From: Vasconcelosia minhoensis LEGE 07310
GTDB lineage: Bacteria > Cyanobacteriota > Cyanobacteriia > Phormidesmidales > Phormidesmidaceae
Direction of reading: 5' to 3'
Length of the DNA: 48,586 bases
Assembly (NCBI RefSeq): GCF_015207255.1
Contig: NZ_JADEXG010000041.1
Coordinates: 1-48,586 of the forward strand
Shown: positions 34,891 through 42,837 of the stretch, piece by piece
How the letters are laid out: each line of letters begins with the position of its first letter
Numbering within the stretch: the stretch's first letter is position 1
Notes under the pieces: model-generated
Told to the model about the DNA's origin: nothing
Databases searched by the model: none
The model's input: only the letters and a program-made list of their open reading frames with translations
Made by a program: the position numbers and the translations under genes

Positions 34891-34957
34891 AAATTTATCT
34901 GCCGGGCTAAATCAAGCACTGATGATTTCAGCATAGTCCCTGCCCATGATTAAATAC

Positions 34958-34985
34958 TCCATCACCCCATCACCCCCACCCCAAA
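34958..34985. repeat. G-rich repeat at the methyltransferase stop codon
   Basis: On the minus strand this reads as a G-rich run with GGGTGATGGGGTGATGG. The first TGA is the methyltransferase stop (34964-34962). It is related to the GGGTGATCGGGTGATCG modules near 2545 and 5140. Confidence 0.55.
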
Positions 34986-35660
34986 CAGCGACAGCCCCAC
35001 TGGTGGCGGCATCCTCTCCTCCAAAGCTTGCAGCACCGGAACGCAGCGGTCAAACCAGGAAACCTGCGATTGGGGAGGCGTTTGCCGTCCTAACAAGCTG
35101 CCATTCAGCCACCAGCCCGGAATCCCGGCGGCGTTGAAGTACCAGACCTGAGAACGCGACAGATCGGCCTGCTGTATGACTGACTTGAGTCGCTGCGGCG
35201 TATACCTGCGGTGGTGTCCAATTGCTTTGTCCATCGGGCTATAGAGCCACTCCAGGGCAGGCACTTTCAGAATCAGCCGTCCGCCGGGTCTTAGGGCCAG
35301 TCGCAGCTGCTGAAGCAGGTCGCAGTCATCAGCAATGTGCTCCAGTACGTCCAGCAAGACGACGCTGTCGAAGGCTCCGTGCCACTGCGACTGGGCCGCC
35401 AGCTGAGTCGCATCGAGCTGGTAGATTTTAACGTCGTTGCCCTGTAGCCTTTCCCGAGCCGCTTCAACGTAGGCCGCATCGAGATCAATTGCCACAACCT
35501 GACGGCCCTGTCGCAGCAGCTCGGTAAAGTTGCCGTTGCCGCAGCCGACCTCTAGGACATGCTGGCCCAGATGTGGCGAAATTTGCGAGAAAATCCACCG
35601 GTTATAGTTGCTCGCCTGCTGGAGCTGATTTAGCCAAAAGGTCTGGGCTCGATTATCCAC
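34962..35660 (-). CDS. Class I SAM-dependent methyltransferase
   Basis: The 232-residue protein has a Rossmann methyltransferase core. Motif I is VLEVGCGNGNFTELL (about residue 33), motif II is VVAIDLDAAYVEAAR, an acidic loop reads IYQLDAT, and motif IV is FDSVVLLDVLEHIADD. PGGRLILKVPALEWLYSPMD and GHHRRYTP follow, a pattern common in methyltransferases of glycan or lipid-linked clusters. The start is GTG 35660 with AGGGA about 6 nt upstream. It lies 49 bp downstream of the GT2 gene on the same strand and may act on the same glycan product. The very C-terminus (GVGVMG) is repeat-derived. Confidence 0.85.
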   Translation of the reverse strand: MDNRAQTFWLNQLQQASNYNRWIFSQISPHLGQHVLEVGCGNGNFTELLRQGRQVVAIDLDAAYVEAARERLQGNDVKIYQLDATQLAAQSQWHGAFDSVVLLDVLEHIADDCDLLQQLRLALRPGGRLILKVPALEWLYSPMDKAIGHHRRYTPQRLKSVIQQADLSRSQVWYFNAAGIPGWWLNGSLLGRQTPPQSQVSWFDRCVPVLQALEERMPPPVGLSLFGVGVMG

Positions 35661-35709
35661 GGGGTTCCCTGCTTTCTTGATCTGCTGAACGAATCGTCCG
35701 GTTCAATCT

Positions 35710-36543
35710 CTAGCCCATCAGCCGAAACCAGATAATATAACCCAGCGCTCTGAAGCCGTCTTTCCAGCTGATTTTCTTGCCCTCATCGTAGGTTCGCCCG
35801 TAGTAGGAAACGCCGCTTTCGTAGAGCCGCCAGCGGTGGGCAGAGCGGCTTACTTTAACCGTAAATTCCACCTCGAAGCCAAACCCATCGCAGCGCAGCG
35901 CTAGGCCGTTTAGCACTTCAGCCCGAAACATTTTGTAGCACACCTCAATGTCGGTAAACATGGTGTTGCACAGCAGGTTGACCAGCAGCGTGATCAGCTT
36001 GTTGCCCAAAAAATGATGAAAGTACAGCACCCGATGGGGGTTGCCATAGAACCGTGAACCATAGACGACATCGGCCCGGCCTTCGGCCATCAGCCGCCAC
36101 ATTGGCTCCCAGTCCTGGGGCGTATATTCCAGGTCGGCGTCCTGAATTACAATCACCTCGCCCGTAGCGGCGGCAAACCCGGTCCGCAGCGCTGCCCCTT
36201 TGCCCTGGTTGCGGGGATGAAAGAGAGCTCTAATGATAACTGGGGCAGGCAGGCGATCGCGCTGCTCCGTGACGGTTGAGCTGCCAGCGGATAGCGGCAT
36301 CGTCGGTACCACCGGTCTAAACTCTGCTGGTGGAGGGGACGGCAGCGCCATCGATGGCAGCTCGGCTTCAGCAGTCGCGGGTTGGATCGTGTGGGCCAGC
36401 CACTCTCGTGTACCATCAGTGGAGCCGTCATCCACAACGATAATCTCTTTGGCCACCTGGGGAAGAGATCGCGCCACCTCGGCTAGGACGCTATCCAGGG
36501 TATGAAGCTCGTTGTAGACCGGCACAATCACGGACAGTTTCAA
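35710..36543 (-). CDS. Family 2 glycosyltransferase with a linker inserted in the GT-A domain
   Basis: The enzyme (277 residues from TTG 36543) resembles polyprenyl-phosphate mannosyl/glucosyl transferases. It has LSVIVPVYNELHTLDSVL at the N-terminus, KEIIVVDDGSTDGTREWL, the NQGKGAALRTGFAAATGEV block, the metal-binding QDADLEYTP, and GNKLITLLVNLLCNTMFTDI before the end. Between TDGTREWL and the FHPRNQGKG block about 60 extra residues, rich in Pro, Ala and Ser, interrupt the fold where relatives have a few. The TTG start gives the standard MKLSVIVPVYNE and has GGGGAGAG 7 nt upstream. ATG 36594 would overlap the divergent gene. It probably supplies lipid-linked sugar donors to the GT-C proteins next door. 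Confidence 0.85.
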   Translation of the reverse strand: MKLSVIVPVYNELHTLDSVLAEVARSLPQVAKEIIVVDDGSTDGTREWLAHTIQPATAEAELPSMALPSPPPAEFRPVVPTMPLSAGSSTVTEQRDRLPAPVIIRALFHPRNQGKGAALRTGFAAATGEVIVIQDADLEYTPQDWEPMWRLMAEGRADVVYGSRFYGNPHRVLYFHHFLGNKLITLLVNLLCNTMFTDIEVCYKMFRAEVLNGLALRCDGFGFEVEFTVKVSRSAHRWRLYESGVSYYGRTYDEGKKISWKDGFRALGYIIWFRLMG

Positions 36544-36581
36544 CCTTTGACTCTCCCCAGACCCACAGCAGTCAATTGCGG

Positions 36582-38306
36582 ATGAATTTAACATATCCAA
36601 AGGGCTTTTCCCATTGGGGTTGGCTGGCCCTCAGCCTGCTGGTGCCGCTGCATTACGGCTTCTGGTCATGGCGCTACGCCCACAGCGCGGCCTATATCGT
36701 GCAGGACGATGCCCGGCTGCATTTGATCTGGATGCAGCGGTGGGTTGACCCGCAGCTGTTTGCCAACGACGAGATCGCGGACTACTTCAGCACCATTCAG
36801 CTCCCCGGCTTCCAGGCCCTCTACGGCGGCTTGGCCCAGCTAGGCATCGGGCCGATGATGACTGCGAGCGTTTTACCGACGGTTTTAAGCCTGATTGCGA
36901 CGGTCTATCTGTTTCGGCTAGCGCAGCTGCTGCTGCCGCTGGCCGCCGCTGGCTTTTGGGTGACGCTGATCTTCAATCAAAATATTTGGATTAAAGACGA
37001 CCTGATCTCGGCTACGCCCCGGGCCTTTGTCTACCCGCTGTTTACCGCCTTTCTCTACTATCTGGCCCGGCGGGCCTACCTGGGCTGCGGCGTGACCCTA
37101 GTGCTCCAGGGGCTGGTGTATCCCCAGCTGCTGCTAGTTAGCGTCGGTACGCTTACCCTGCGGCTATGGCGCGGCGGACCGCGGCTCTCTCGCCGCTGGC
37201 AGGACTACGCCCTCTGGTTAACCGGCCTGGCTATGGCCGGGATAGTAGCGGTGGTCTTTTCTAGCGCTGTCTCGGCTCAGTATGGCTCCATCGCTACGGC
37301 GGCACAGATACGAGCCCTGCCCGAGTTTCAGCTGGGGGGACGGTCGGAGTATTTTGGCATTCCGGCCATCTACTTTTGGTTTAGAGGGGCGAGTGGCATG
37401 CGGATACCGCTATTTCCGCCGATTATTTTGACTGGCCTGGCGCTGCCGGTGCTCTTCTATTGCTGGCGACCAACCAAGCAAATCACGTCTCAGATTGCCC
37501 TACTGCGCGATGTATCGCTGGCTTCGATAGGACTTTTCGGCCTAGCCCATTTGACCTTCTCCCGGCTCTACCTGCCCAGCCGCTACAGCTACTACAGCGC
37601 CAGAGTGGTGATGGCGATCGCGACCGGCCTTTTGATAACGCTATTCTTCCAGCAGTTCTGGCGCTGGTGGCGGCGTTCTCGCGGCGTTCCGTGGATCAAA
37701 GGAGTAACTGCTGGGTTAGTGGGGTTGGCTTTGGTAATGGTAGTGACGGTGCCGCTGATTCCTTCGCTGTTCCTCACTGGCCATAACTGGGTGGCGGGCC
37801 AGTACCCTGGCCTGTATGAGTTTTTGGCGCGGCAGCCCAAGAGCAGCCTGGTGGCTTCCCTTAGCCGCGAGGCCGACAATCTGCCCGCCTTTGCCCAGCG
37901 GTCGGTACTATTTAGCCGCGAACTGGCGCTGCCCTACCATCCCAGCTTTTACGCCCCAATGCTGGCGCGCTTGCGAGATATTGTTGAGGCTCAATACAGT
38001 CCCCAGCTGTCGCAGGTCAGCGAGGTGATTAAAACTTACGGCGTCGATTTCTGGCTGCTCGGCCGTCAGTTTGACCAGGCAGGGTATCTGCGCGATCGCG
38101 ACTGGCTGATGCATACCAGCGTTCGGGCTGAGGTCGCTGAGCAAATTAACCAGCTTCAGGCCGGCCAGACGCCAGCGCTAGCTGGAATAATCGATGACTG
38201 CACCGTTTTTGAGGAGAAAGATCTGATCCTGCTGGATGCGACCTGCATTACTCGGGCGGCGCAGGCCGAAGGCGGATCTGTAATCCCTGCGCCAGACAAC
38301 AGTTGA
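36582..38306 (+). CDS. Large polytopic membrane protein, probable GT-C-type glycosyltransferase
   Basis: The 574-residue protein has about ten membrane segments. An early external loop carries paired acidic residues (VQDDARLHLIWMQRW, about residue 40), placed where GT-C enzymes have their catalytic Asp/Glu. A C-terminal soluble part of roughly 180 residues follows (about 390-574), with KTYGVDFWLLGRQFDQAGYL. It does not match a named family that I can recall. Neighbours support a glycan-assembly role: a GT2/methyltransferase pair lies divergent, and a GT39-type gene starts within its stop codon (TGATG). The start is ATG 36582; an in-frame TTG lies six bases upstream. Confidence 0.7.
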   Translation: MNLTYPKGFSHWGWLALSLLVPLHYGFWSWRYAHSAAYIVQDDARLHLIWMQRWVDPQLFANDEIADYFSTIQLPGFQALYGGLAQLGIGPMMTASVLPTVLSLIATVYLFRLAQLLLPLAAAGFWVTLIFNQNIWIKDDLISATPRAFVYPLFTAFLYYLARRAYLGCGVTLVLQGLVYPQLLLVSVGTLTLRLWRGGPRLSRRWQDYALWLTGLAMAGIVAVVFSSAVSAQYGSIATAAQIRALPEFQLGGRSEYFGIPAIYFWFRGASGMRIPLFPPIILTGLALPVLFYCWRPTKQITSQIALLRDVSLASIGLFGLAHLTFSRLYLPSRYSYYSARVVMAIATGLLITLFFQQFWRWWRRSRGVPWIKGVTAGLVGLALVMVVTVPLIPSLFLTGHNWVAGQYPGLYEFLARQPKSSLVASLSREADNLPAFAQRSVLFSRELALPYHPSFYAPMLARLRDIVEAQYSPQLSQVSEVIKTYGVDFWLLGRQFDQAGYLRDRDWLMHTSVRAEVAEQINQLQAGQTPALAGIIDDCTVFEEKDLILLDATCITRAAQAEGGSVIPAPDNS

Positions 38307-39958
38307 TGAAGGCCCGACCTCCAGTCCAGTCTGCTTCATCTCGCTGGCCGCTAGCCCGCTGGCTAATCGTCAGCTTGATGCTCGTCGGCGTTTTTTTTCG
38401 AATTGCGACGCTGGACCAGCGGGTCTACTGGGTAGATGAAGTTGCGACCTCCGTGCGGGCCTCGGGCTATCCGCTGGCGACCGTGGTGGAGCAGGTGACG
38501 ACAGGGGCTGAGCTCAGCCGGGACGACCTGCTGCAATATCAGCGGCTAAGTCCCGAGCGCACCTGGTCCGACACGCTATCTGCCCTAAGCCAAAATCCCG
38601 AACATGCGCCGCTGTATTTTTTGATCGTTCGGGGCTGGGCGGAGTGGTTTGGCAGCTCGGTGGTTGCCATTCGCAGTCTGTCGGTGGGCTTTGGTCTACT
38701 GGTGCTGCCTGCCCTCTATGGCCTGTGCCAGCGGCTGTTTTCAGCCCCGGTAGGCGGCATGGCAGTCGCTTTGTTCTCGGTCTCGCCCTTCTTTGTTGCT
38801 TACGCCCAGGAGGCCCGTCCCTATAGCCTGTGGACATTGCTGCTGGTGCTGTCCTGCGGTTCATTACTGAGCGCGTTGGAGCGCGATCGCGCCCTGGACT
38901 GGCTAGCCTATGCGCTGGCGGCAACGCTGGGCCTATATACGTCGATTCTTACTACCCCAGTGCTGCTAGCCCAAGGACTCTATGTCGGGTTGCTGAGGTG
39001 GCCTCGGAGTAAGGGTCAAAGTTTAGTCTTGGGCGATCGCGTTTCTCACTATTTACTGGTGGTTGGCAGCGCGATCGCGCTTTTCTCTCCCTGGCTCTGG
39101 GTGATTTACCAGCAGCGATCGCTGCTTCAGGCCAACGTGGTCTGGATGCAGCAGCCCCTGTCTCCGGCGCTGATTGTCGGCACCTGGCTCTACAGTCTGG
39201 TTATCCTATTTTTTGATTGTCCCGTCGTGCCCGAGCCGTCGGTAGCGCTGGCGGTGGAAGCCGCGATCGCGCTGGCAGTTTTGGGGCTACTTGGGGCAGC
39301 CTTTTTTCACCTGTGTAGAACCGCTCCCCGCCGGGTTTGGCTGCTGCTGATTGCCTTTTCGCTCTCAACGCTGGTGCCTTTAGCGCTAATCGATTTAATC
39401 ACCGGCGGCCAGGCTTCAGCCACGCCCCGCTACCTGATTCCGGCCCAGCTCGGCGGGCTGATTGCGGTTGCCCACTGGCTGACGACAAGCCCCTGGCGAC
39501 GGCGGCTGGCGGCGGGGCTGATTGGCCTCAGCCTGGTTTCCTGCTGGGTTGGCCTTGCTCACACGCCGGACTACCTGAAAACGCGCAGCCGCTCCAACGG
39601 TGCGATCGCGGCCCGGCTCGGCCAAGCCTCCAATCCGCTGCTCATTGCCGAATCTGCCCAAACCTTTGACCTGCTGTCCCTCAGCCACAGCCTCCGGGAC
39701 CCAATCGGCATCCGAATTCTGCCAATGCCCCAGCTCCCTACCGACCTGGATCTTTGCCGACCGACCTTTCTACTCAGCCCTTCCGCTGCCTTACAGACGA
39801 ACCTGCCGACTAATGCCCGCCTGGAACCGGCCTATCAGCCCAGGCTGCTCACTGCTGAGGATCGCCACCTAGCACTCTGGCAGCTGATCTCTGGCGATCC
39901 TCTCCCTGACGAGCCTCAGTATCGCGGTCGTCGTGACTGCGCTGAACCTCAGCGCTAA
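38306..39958 (+). CDS. ArnT/PMT-like (GT39) glycosyltransferase
   Basis: The 550-residue membrane protein has the hallmark of the GT39/ArnT superfamily: acidic catalytic site in the first periplasmic loop (DQRVYWVDEVATSVRASGYP, about residues 35-55), then NPEHAPLYFLIVRGWAEWFG, and AQEARPYSLWTLLLVLS near 170. About eleven membrane segments and a soluble C-terminus complete it. Such enzymes transfer a sugar from a polyprenyl-phosphate donor to lipid or protein outside the membrane. The start ATG 38306 overlaps the stop of the previous gene by one base, indicating coupling. Acceptor and sugar cannot be inferred. Confidence 0.85.
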   Translation: MKARPPVQSASSRWPLARWLIVSLMLVGVFFRIATLDQRVYWVDEVATSVRASGYPLATVVEQVTTGAELSRDDLLQYQRLSPERTWSDTLSALSQNPEHAPLYFLIVRGWAEWFGSSVVAIRSLSVGFGLLVLPALYGLCQRLFSAPVGGMAVALFSVSPFFVAYAQEARPYSLWTLLLVLSCGSLLSALERDRALDWLAYALAATLGLYTSILTTPVLLAQGLYVGLLRWPRSKGQSLVLGDRVSHYLLVVGSAIALFSPWLWVIYQQRSLLQANVVWMQQPLSPALIVGTWLYSLVILFFDCPVVPEPSVALAVEAAIALAVLGLLGAAFFHLCRTAPRRVWLLLIAFSLSTLVPLALIDLITGGQASATPRYLIPAQLGGLIAVAHWLTTSPWRRRLAAGLIGLSLVSCWVGLAHTPDYLKTRSRSNGAIAARLGQASNPLLIAESAQTFDLLSLSHSLRDPIGIRILPMPQLPTDLDLCRPTFLLSPSAALQTNLPTNARLEPAYQPRLLTAEDRHLALWQLISGDPLPDEPQYRGRRDCAEPQR

Positions 39959-39994
39959 ACTAGAGTCAAACTCGCCTTTAGCCTGTCCAGCGCT

Positions 39995-40636
39995 ATGGTC
40001 ACTTCTCCTCCGCCGCAAATTCTGACAGACACCTGGGTTAGCACCTCCTGGGATGAGTTCTTAGCCATTACAGATGCGCCTGTTTACAAAGATGGCAGAG
40101 CTTACTTTGATGCTGGCAACATGAGGATTGAAATGGCTGCATTGGGAGCGGGTCACGGGCGGCAAAATTCGGTTGTGCTCAAGGTCGTTGATCTCTATGC
40201 AGCGCTGCACCAGCTGAGGATAGTTGGGTTTATTAACTGTAGTTTTCGCAAAGCCGGAGAGCAAGAATGCCAGCCAGACGCTGCCTATTACGTGGGAGAA
40301 AACTTTCAGCTCCCCCCTCAGAACAATCAGCCGATTAATATTGAGCTTTTTGGCCCGCCGACTCTGGTGATTGAGATTGGAGCTAGCTCGCTCAGCGACG
40401 ATTTAGGTCCCAAACGCCTGCTTTACGAACGGTTGGGGATAGCAGAATATTGGGTCATCGACGTCAAAGCGCGGCGGGCGATCGCGTTCTCCGTCGCAGC
40501 CGGGCGCAGTGGACAAATCCAAATCTCTGAAGCATTGCCAGGTCTGGAGCTGAGCCGAGTCGAAACGGCCCTGAGGCGTTCTGTCACCGAAGATGATGGC
40601 GCGATTACCCGCTGGCTCATGCAGACTTTGGGATAA
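39995..40636 (+). CDS. Uma2 family endonuclease-like protein (intact)
   Basis: The 213-residue protein has the Uma2 PD-(D/E)XK-like core: ECQPDAAYYV near residue 95, PPTLVIEIGASSLSDDLGPK near 125-145, then RLLYERLGIAEYWVIDVKAR. The family is greatly expanded in cyanobacteria. Its members are predicted restriction-type nucleases of unknown target, often carried on mobile or unstable loci. Length and motif order suggest a complete, possibly active copy, although the usual second catalytic acid in the ExL strand is read here as EIG. The next frame, a damaged Uma2 gene, starts 4 bp after its stop, so this may be a decaying tandem pair. Confidence 0.83.
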   Translation: MVTSPPPQILTDTWVSTSWDEFLAITDAPVYKDGRAYFDAGNMRIEMAALGAGHGRQNSVVLKVVDLYAALHQLRIVGFINCSFRKAGEQECQPDAAYYVGENFQLPPQNNQPINIELFGPPTLVIEIGASSLSDDLGPKRLLYERLGIAEYWVIDVKARRAIAFSVAAGRSGQIQISEALPGLELSRVETALRRSVTEDDGAITRWLMQTLG

Positions 40637-40640
40637 GCCT

Positions 40641-40985
40641 ATGATTGCCAAAAGCCATGCCTACTTTACGCCTGAAGACTATTTAGAAATTGAGCGCATT
40701 AGCCCGATCAAGCACGAATATCTCCAGGGACAGATGGTCGCCATGGCGGGCGCAACCAAAACGCATGTAATCATCACTGGCAATCTGTCGGCGCTACTGG
40801 TCAATCATCTCCGGGGTAAGGCTTGCATCGCCTATGCCATGGCTATGAAAGTGCGACTGCCGGAGCTAGGGATTTCAGACGCGCTAGGGCTTCAGAGCAG
40901 AGTTTACAAAATATTCGCTACAGGCTTCTTCAAATTCTCAAGAAAGAGGTTGACCGTCGTCTGGCTACTTCTCTGCATGAGTTAG
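40641..40985 (+). pseudogene. Truncated Uma2 gene, 5' part only
   Basis: From ATG 40641 the product reads as a typical Uma2 N-terminal half (MIAKSHAYFTPEDYLEIERI, then SPIKHEYLQGQMVAMAGATK) up to VRLPELG at about 40871. A normal protein would go on to the catalytic PDV and E-x-K strands. Here the homology stops abruptly and the frame continues 37 codons through unrelated sequence to TAG 40983-40985. The catalytic half is absent, so it cannot be an active nuclease. The junction abuts the NACHT-protein remnant, read in another frame. Confidence 0.75.
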
Positions 40986-41544
40986 TCAAACTAGATCTAT
41001 ATATGGAAGACCAGGGGTTGATTTTCGGGATAAGGAGTGAACAGATTCAACCTGCAGAAAAGCTGGGATGGTCATTTAATCGTGGGATGTGCAGTGGGTT
41101 GCTTAGCTGACTGATGACTGGGCTGTTTTTCGGACTGATTGGTGGGCTAATTGGCGGGTTGGATACTGAGCAGATCAAATTTAAAGAAATTGCTAATCAA
41201 GGAGTTTGGAAGTCGCTACACAATGGGTTAAAGTGTGGGCTGATTGGCGGGCTGATTGGCGGGCTGCTAGCCGGTCTGAGTAATGAACCGTTTTTTAATC
41301 TGAGTTTCGTGCTGAATTACGGTCTGTTTTTTGGGATAATGGGGGGCTGATTGGTGGGCTAACGGAAGTTATTAAACACCTCATTCTACGCATCTTTTTG
41401 ACTAAGAATGGCTACGCACCTTGGAATTATGCACTTTTTCTTGAACACGCTGCAAAGCACCGCTTTATTCAAAAAACAGGTGGCCGCTATCGTTCCATCC
41501 ATGATTTGCTGCGAAAGCACTTTGCAGCAATGCCACTTGAGTAG
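40889..41544 (+). pseudogene. Remnant of a NACHT-type NTPase with GLIGGL membrane repeats
   Basis: The frame at 40889-41107 reads SLQNIRYRLLQILKKEVDRR and then LATSLHELVKLDLYMEDQG, like the segment preceding the NACHT domain in cyanobacterial NTPases. It then jumps straight to the membrane tail typical of their C-termini. The tail continues in the same frame after TGA 41108-41110 (GLFFGLIGGLIGGLDTEQI; GLKCGLIGGLIGGLLAGL). It ends at TGA 41348 after a G-run (41341-41346) and resumes in another frame from 41347 (NGYAPWNYALFLEHAA, then RYRSIHDLLRKHFAAMPLE) to TAG 41542-41544. The P-loop NTPase core is missing entirely. The gene has therefore suffered an internal deletion, a stop and a frameshift. 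Confidence 0.7.
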
Positions 41545-41602
41545 CTATAGTTTCAGTAGGCAGCCAGGCGAAATCTCTTTCTTCCTATTTCTTGCTAAAA
41601 AG

Positions 41603-42091
41603 TTAGCTTTCCTGAGCCAGCTGTAAGATCTGGCGGTAGACTGCTCGTCTCATCCAAAAACCTGCCTGGCCAACTAGCCGATCCATTACTGGTTGAACTG
41701 CTGGGATAATACCCTGGGCTTTAGCTGCTAATAAAATTCCTAAAATGCCAATGACTTTAAGCCCTAAGCCAGAAGCTATTTGATAGCCTTTGCGTTCGTC
41801 TATCACCAATAACTGCGCCTTCAGCTCAAGTGCGAGCACAATAGCTTCTGCCTCGCCAATATCCAGGTCAAACAAAAGGCTTTCTAACGGCTCAGTATTC
41901 AAAACTGGCTGAGTTTTGATCCAATCATGAGACTGAACTTCAGCGGCACCCGGCACCTGCTCTGGTATATCTACCAATTCTTTGAAAACGGCTTCAGGAA
42001 TAACGATCTCCCCGTACAGCGCCTGCAAAAGGTTCAAGTATTCAATCGCCGCTAGGTTTGTGATTGCCGAAGTGTCGCAAACAACAATCAC
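41603..42091 (-). CDS. DUF3368 PIN-like toxin
   Basis: The 162-residue protein is a DUF3368 member, a PIN-like nuclease family found as toxin partner of UPF0175. The conserved acids are visible: Asp6 in VVCDTSAITNL, Glu36/Glu40 in PEAVFKELV, the DIGEAEAIVLALEL block (about 76-89) and LLVIDERKGYQIA. It probably cleaves RNA. The start is GTG 42091, overlapping the antitoxin stop as GTGA, the usual coupling for toxin-antitoxin pairs. Base composition is lower in GC than the housekeeping genes around it. Confidence 0.88.
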   Translation of the reverse strand: MIVVCDTSAITNLAAIEYLNLLQALYGEIVIPEAVFKELVDIPEQVPGAAEVQSHDWIKTQPVLNTEPLESLLFDLDIGEAEAIVLALELKAQLLVIDERKGYQIASGLGLKVIGILGILLAAKAQGIIPAVQPVMDRLVGQAGFWMRRAVYRQILQLAQES

Positions 42092-42333
42092 AGAGTTCCT
42101 AGTTCCTTGAGAGTTTGAATATCTGACTCTAGCTCGGCTATGCCATAGTGAACCGGGATCTGTCTGCTAGCTAACAGATGCTGAAACTGAATACGAGGGA
42201 GCTGAGCCAGTCGGCTGGCCTGGGCCAGAGTTAGTTTTTCTCGCTGAAAGAGTAATACGGCCACTTCTTGAAGCAGCTCAGACTCTGTCATCCGAGCATT
42301 TTTGAGGACGTCGTCTGAGATCACAACTGCCAT
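42088..42333 (-). CDS. UPF0175 family antitoxin
   Basis: The 81-residue protein shows the UPF0175 pattern: ESELLQEVAVLLFQREKLTL followed by AQASRLAQLPRIQFQHLLAS, a helix-turn-helix-like region, then RQIPVHYGIAELESDIQTL. UPF0175 proteins are antitoxins and probably bind their own promoter. It precedes and overlaps the DUF3368 toxin. The 98 bp between it and the divergent Uma2 fragment must hold the promoter and any operator. Confidence 0.87.
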   Translation of the reverse strand: MAVVISDDVLKNARMTESELLQEVAVLLFQREKLTLAQASRLAQLPRIQFQHLLASRQIPVHYGIAELESDIQTLKELGTL

Positions 42334-42431
42334 GCCGCTCCTGATAAAATCAAGCTGATGCTGACAATGCTAATATTTAGAGTAAAATTCTGCCACAGAA
42401 TTACGTTAGATGAAGCATCTTCTCGGCATTT

Positions 42432-42812
42432 ATGGTTACGCTTCAGATTAGGCAGATCAAAGTGCCACCCGGTCAGCGCGTTGATTTAGAAAACGTTGGC
42501 TGGCAGGAGCTTGAGGAAATTTTGGCAGAGCTGGGCAATAGCCGCAGCACTCGGATTGCCTACAGTGACGAAACCTTAACTATTGCGACACCGCTATTCA
42601 GTCATGAAAAGTCCAAAATAGTCTTGGGCGACCTGGTCAAGGTTTTGCTGGAGGAGCTGGGTATTGACTATGACGCCTCTGGCTCAACCATGCTGAAGCG
42701 CCAGGATTTGGGTAAAGGGGTCGAGCCGGATGACTCCTTTTACATGATGACTTCGCTGCGAGCCGGAGTGAGGACGCGATCGCAGCCCCCTTTTGCCTTG
42801 TCCGCAGCCTAG
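42432..42812 (+). pseudogene. Truncated Uma2 gene (second subfamily)
   Basis: From ATG 42432 the 126-codon frame reads a Uma2 N-terminal half: VPPGQRVDLENVGWQELEEI, then ATPLFSHEKSKIVLGDLVKV and LGKGVEPDDSFYM. In full-length relatives this last motif leads into the aspartate-bearing catalytic strand and about 70 more residues. Here the homology stops at about 42747. The last 22 codons are Arg/Ser/Pro-rich and end just before the convergent TPP enzyme. The fragment lacks the catalytic core. It belongs to a different Uma2 subfamily from the copies at 39995 and 40641. Confidence 0.7.
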
Positions 42813-42837
42813 ACCGAACCGGCGTGCAGAGAATCAC

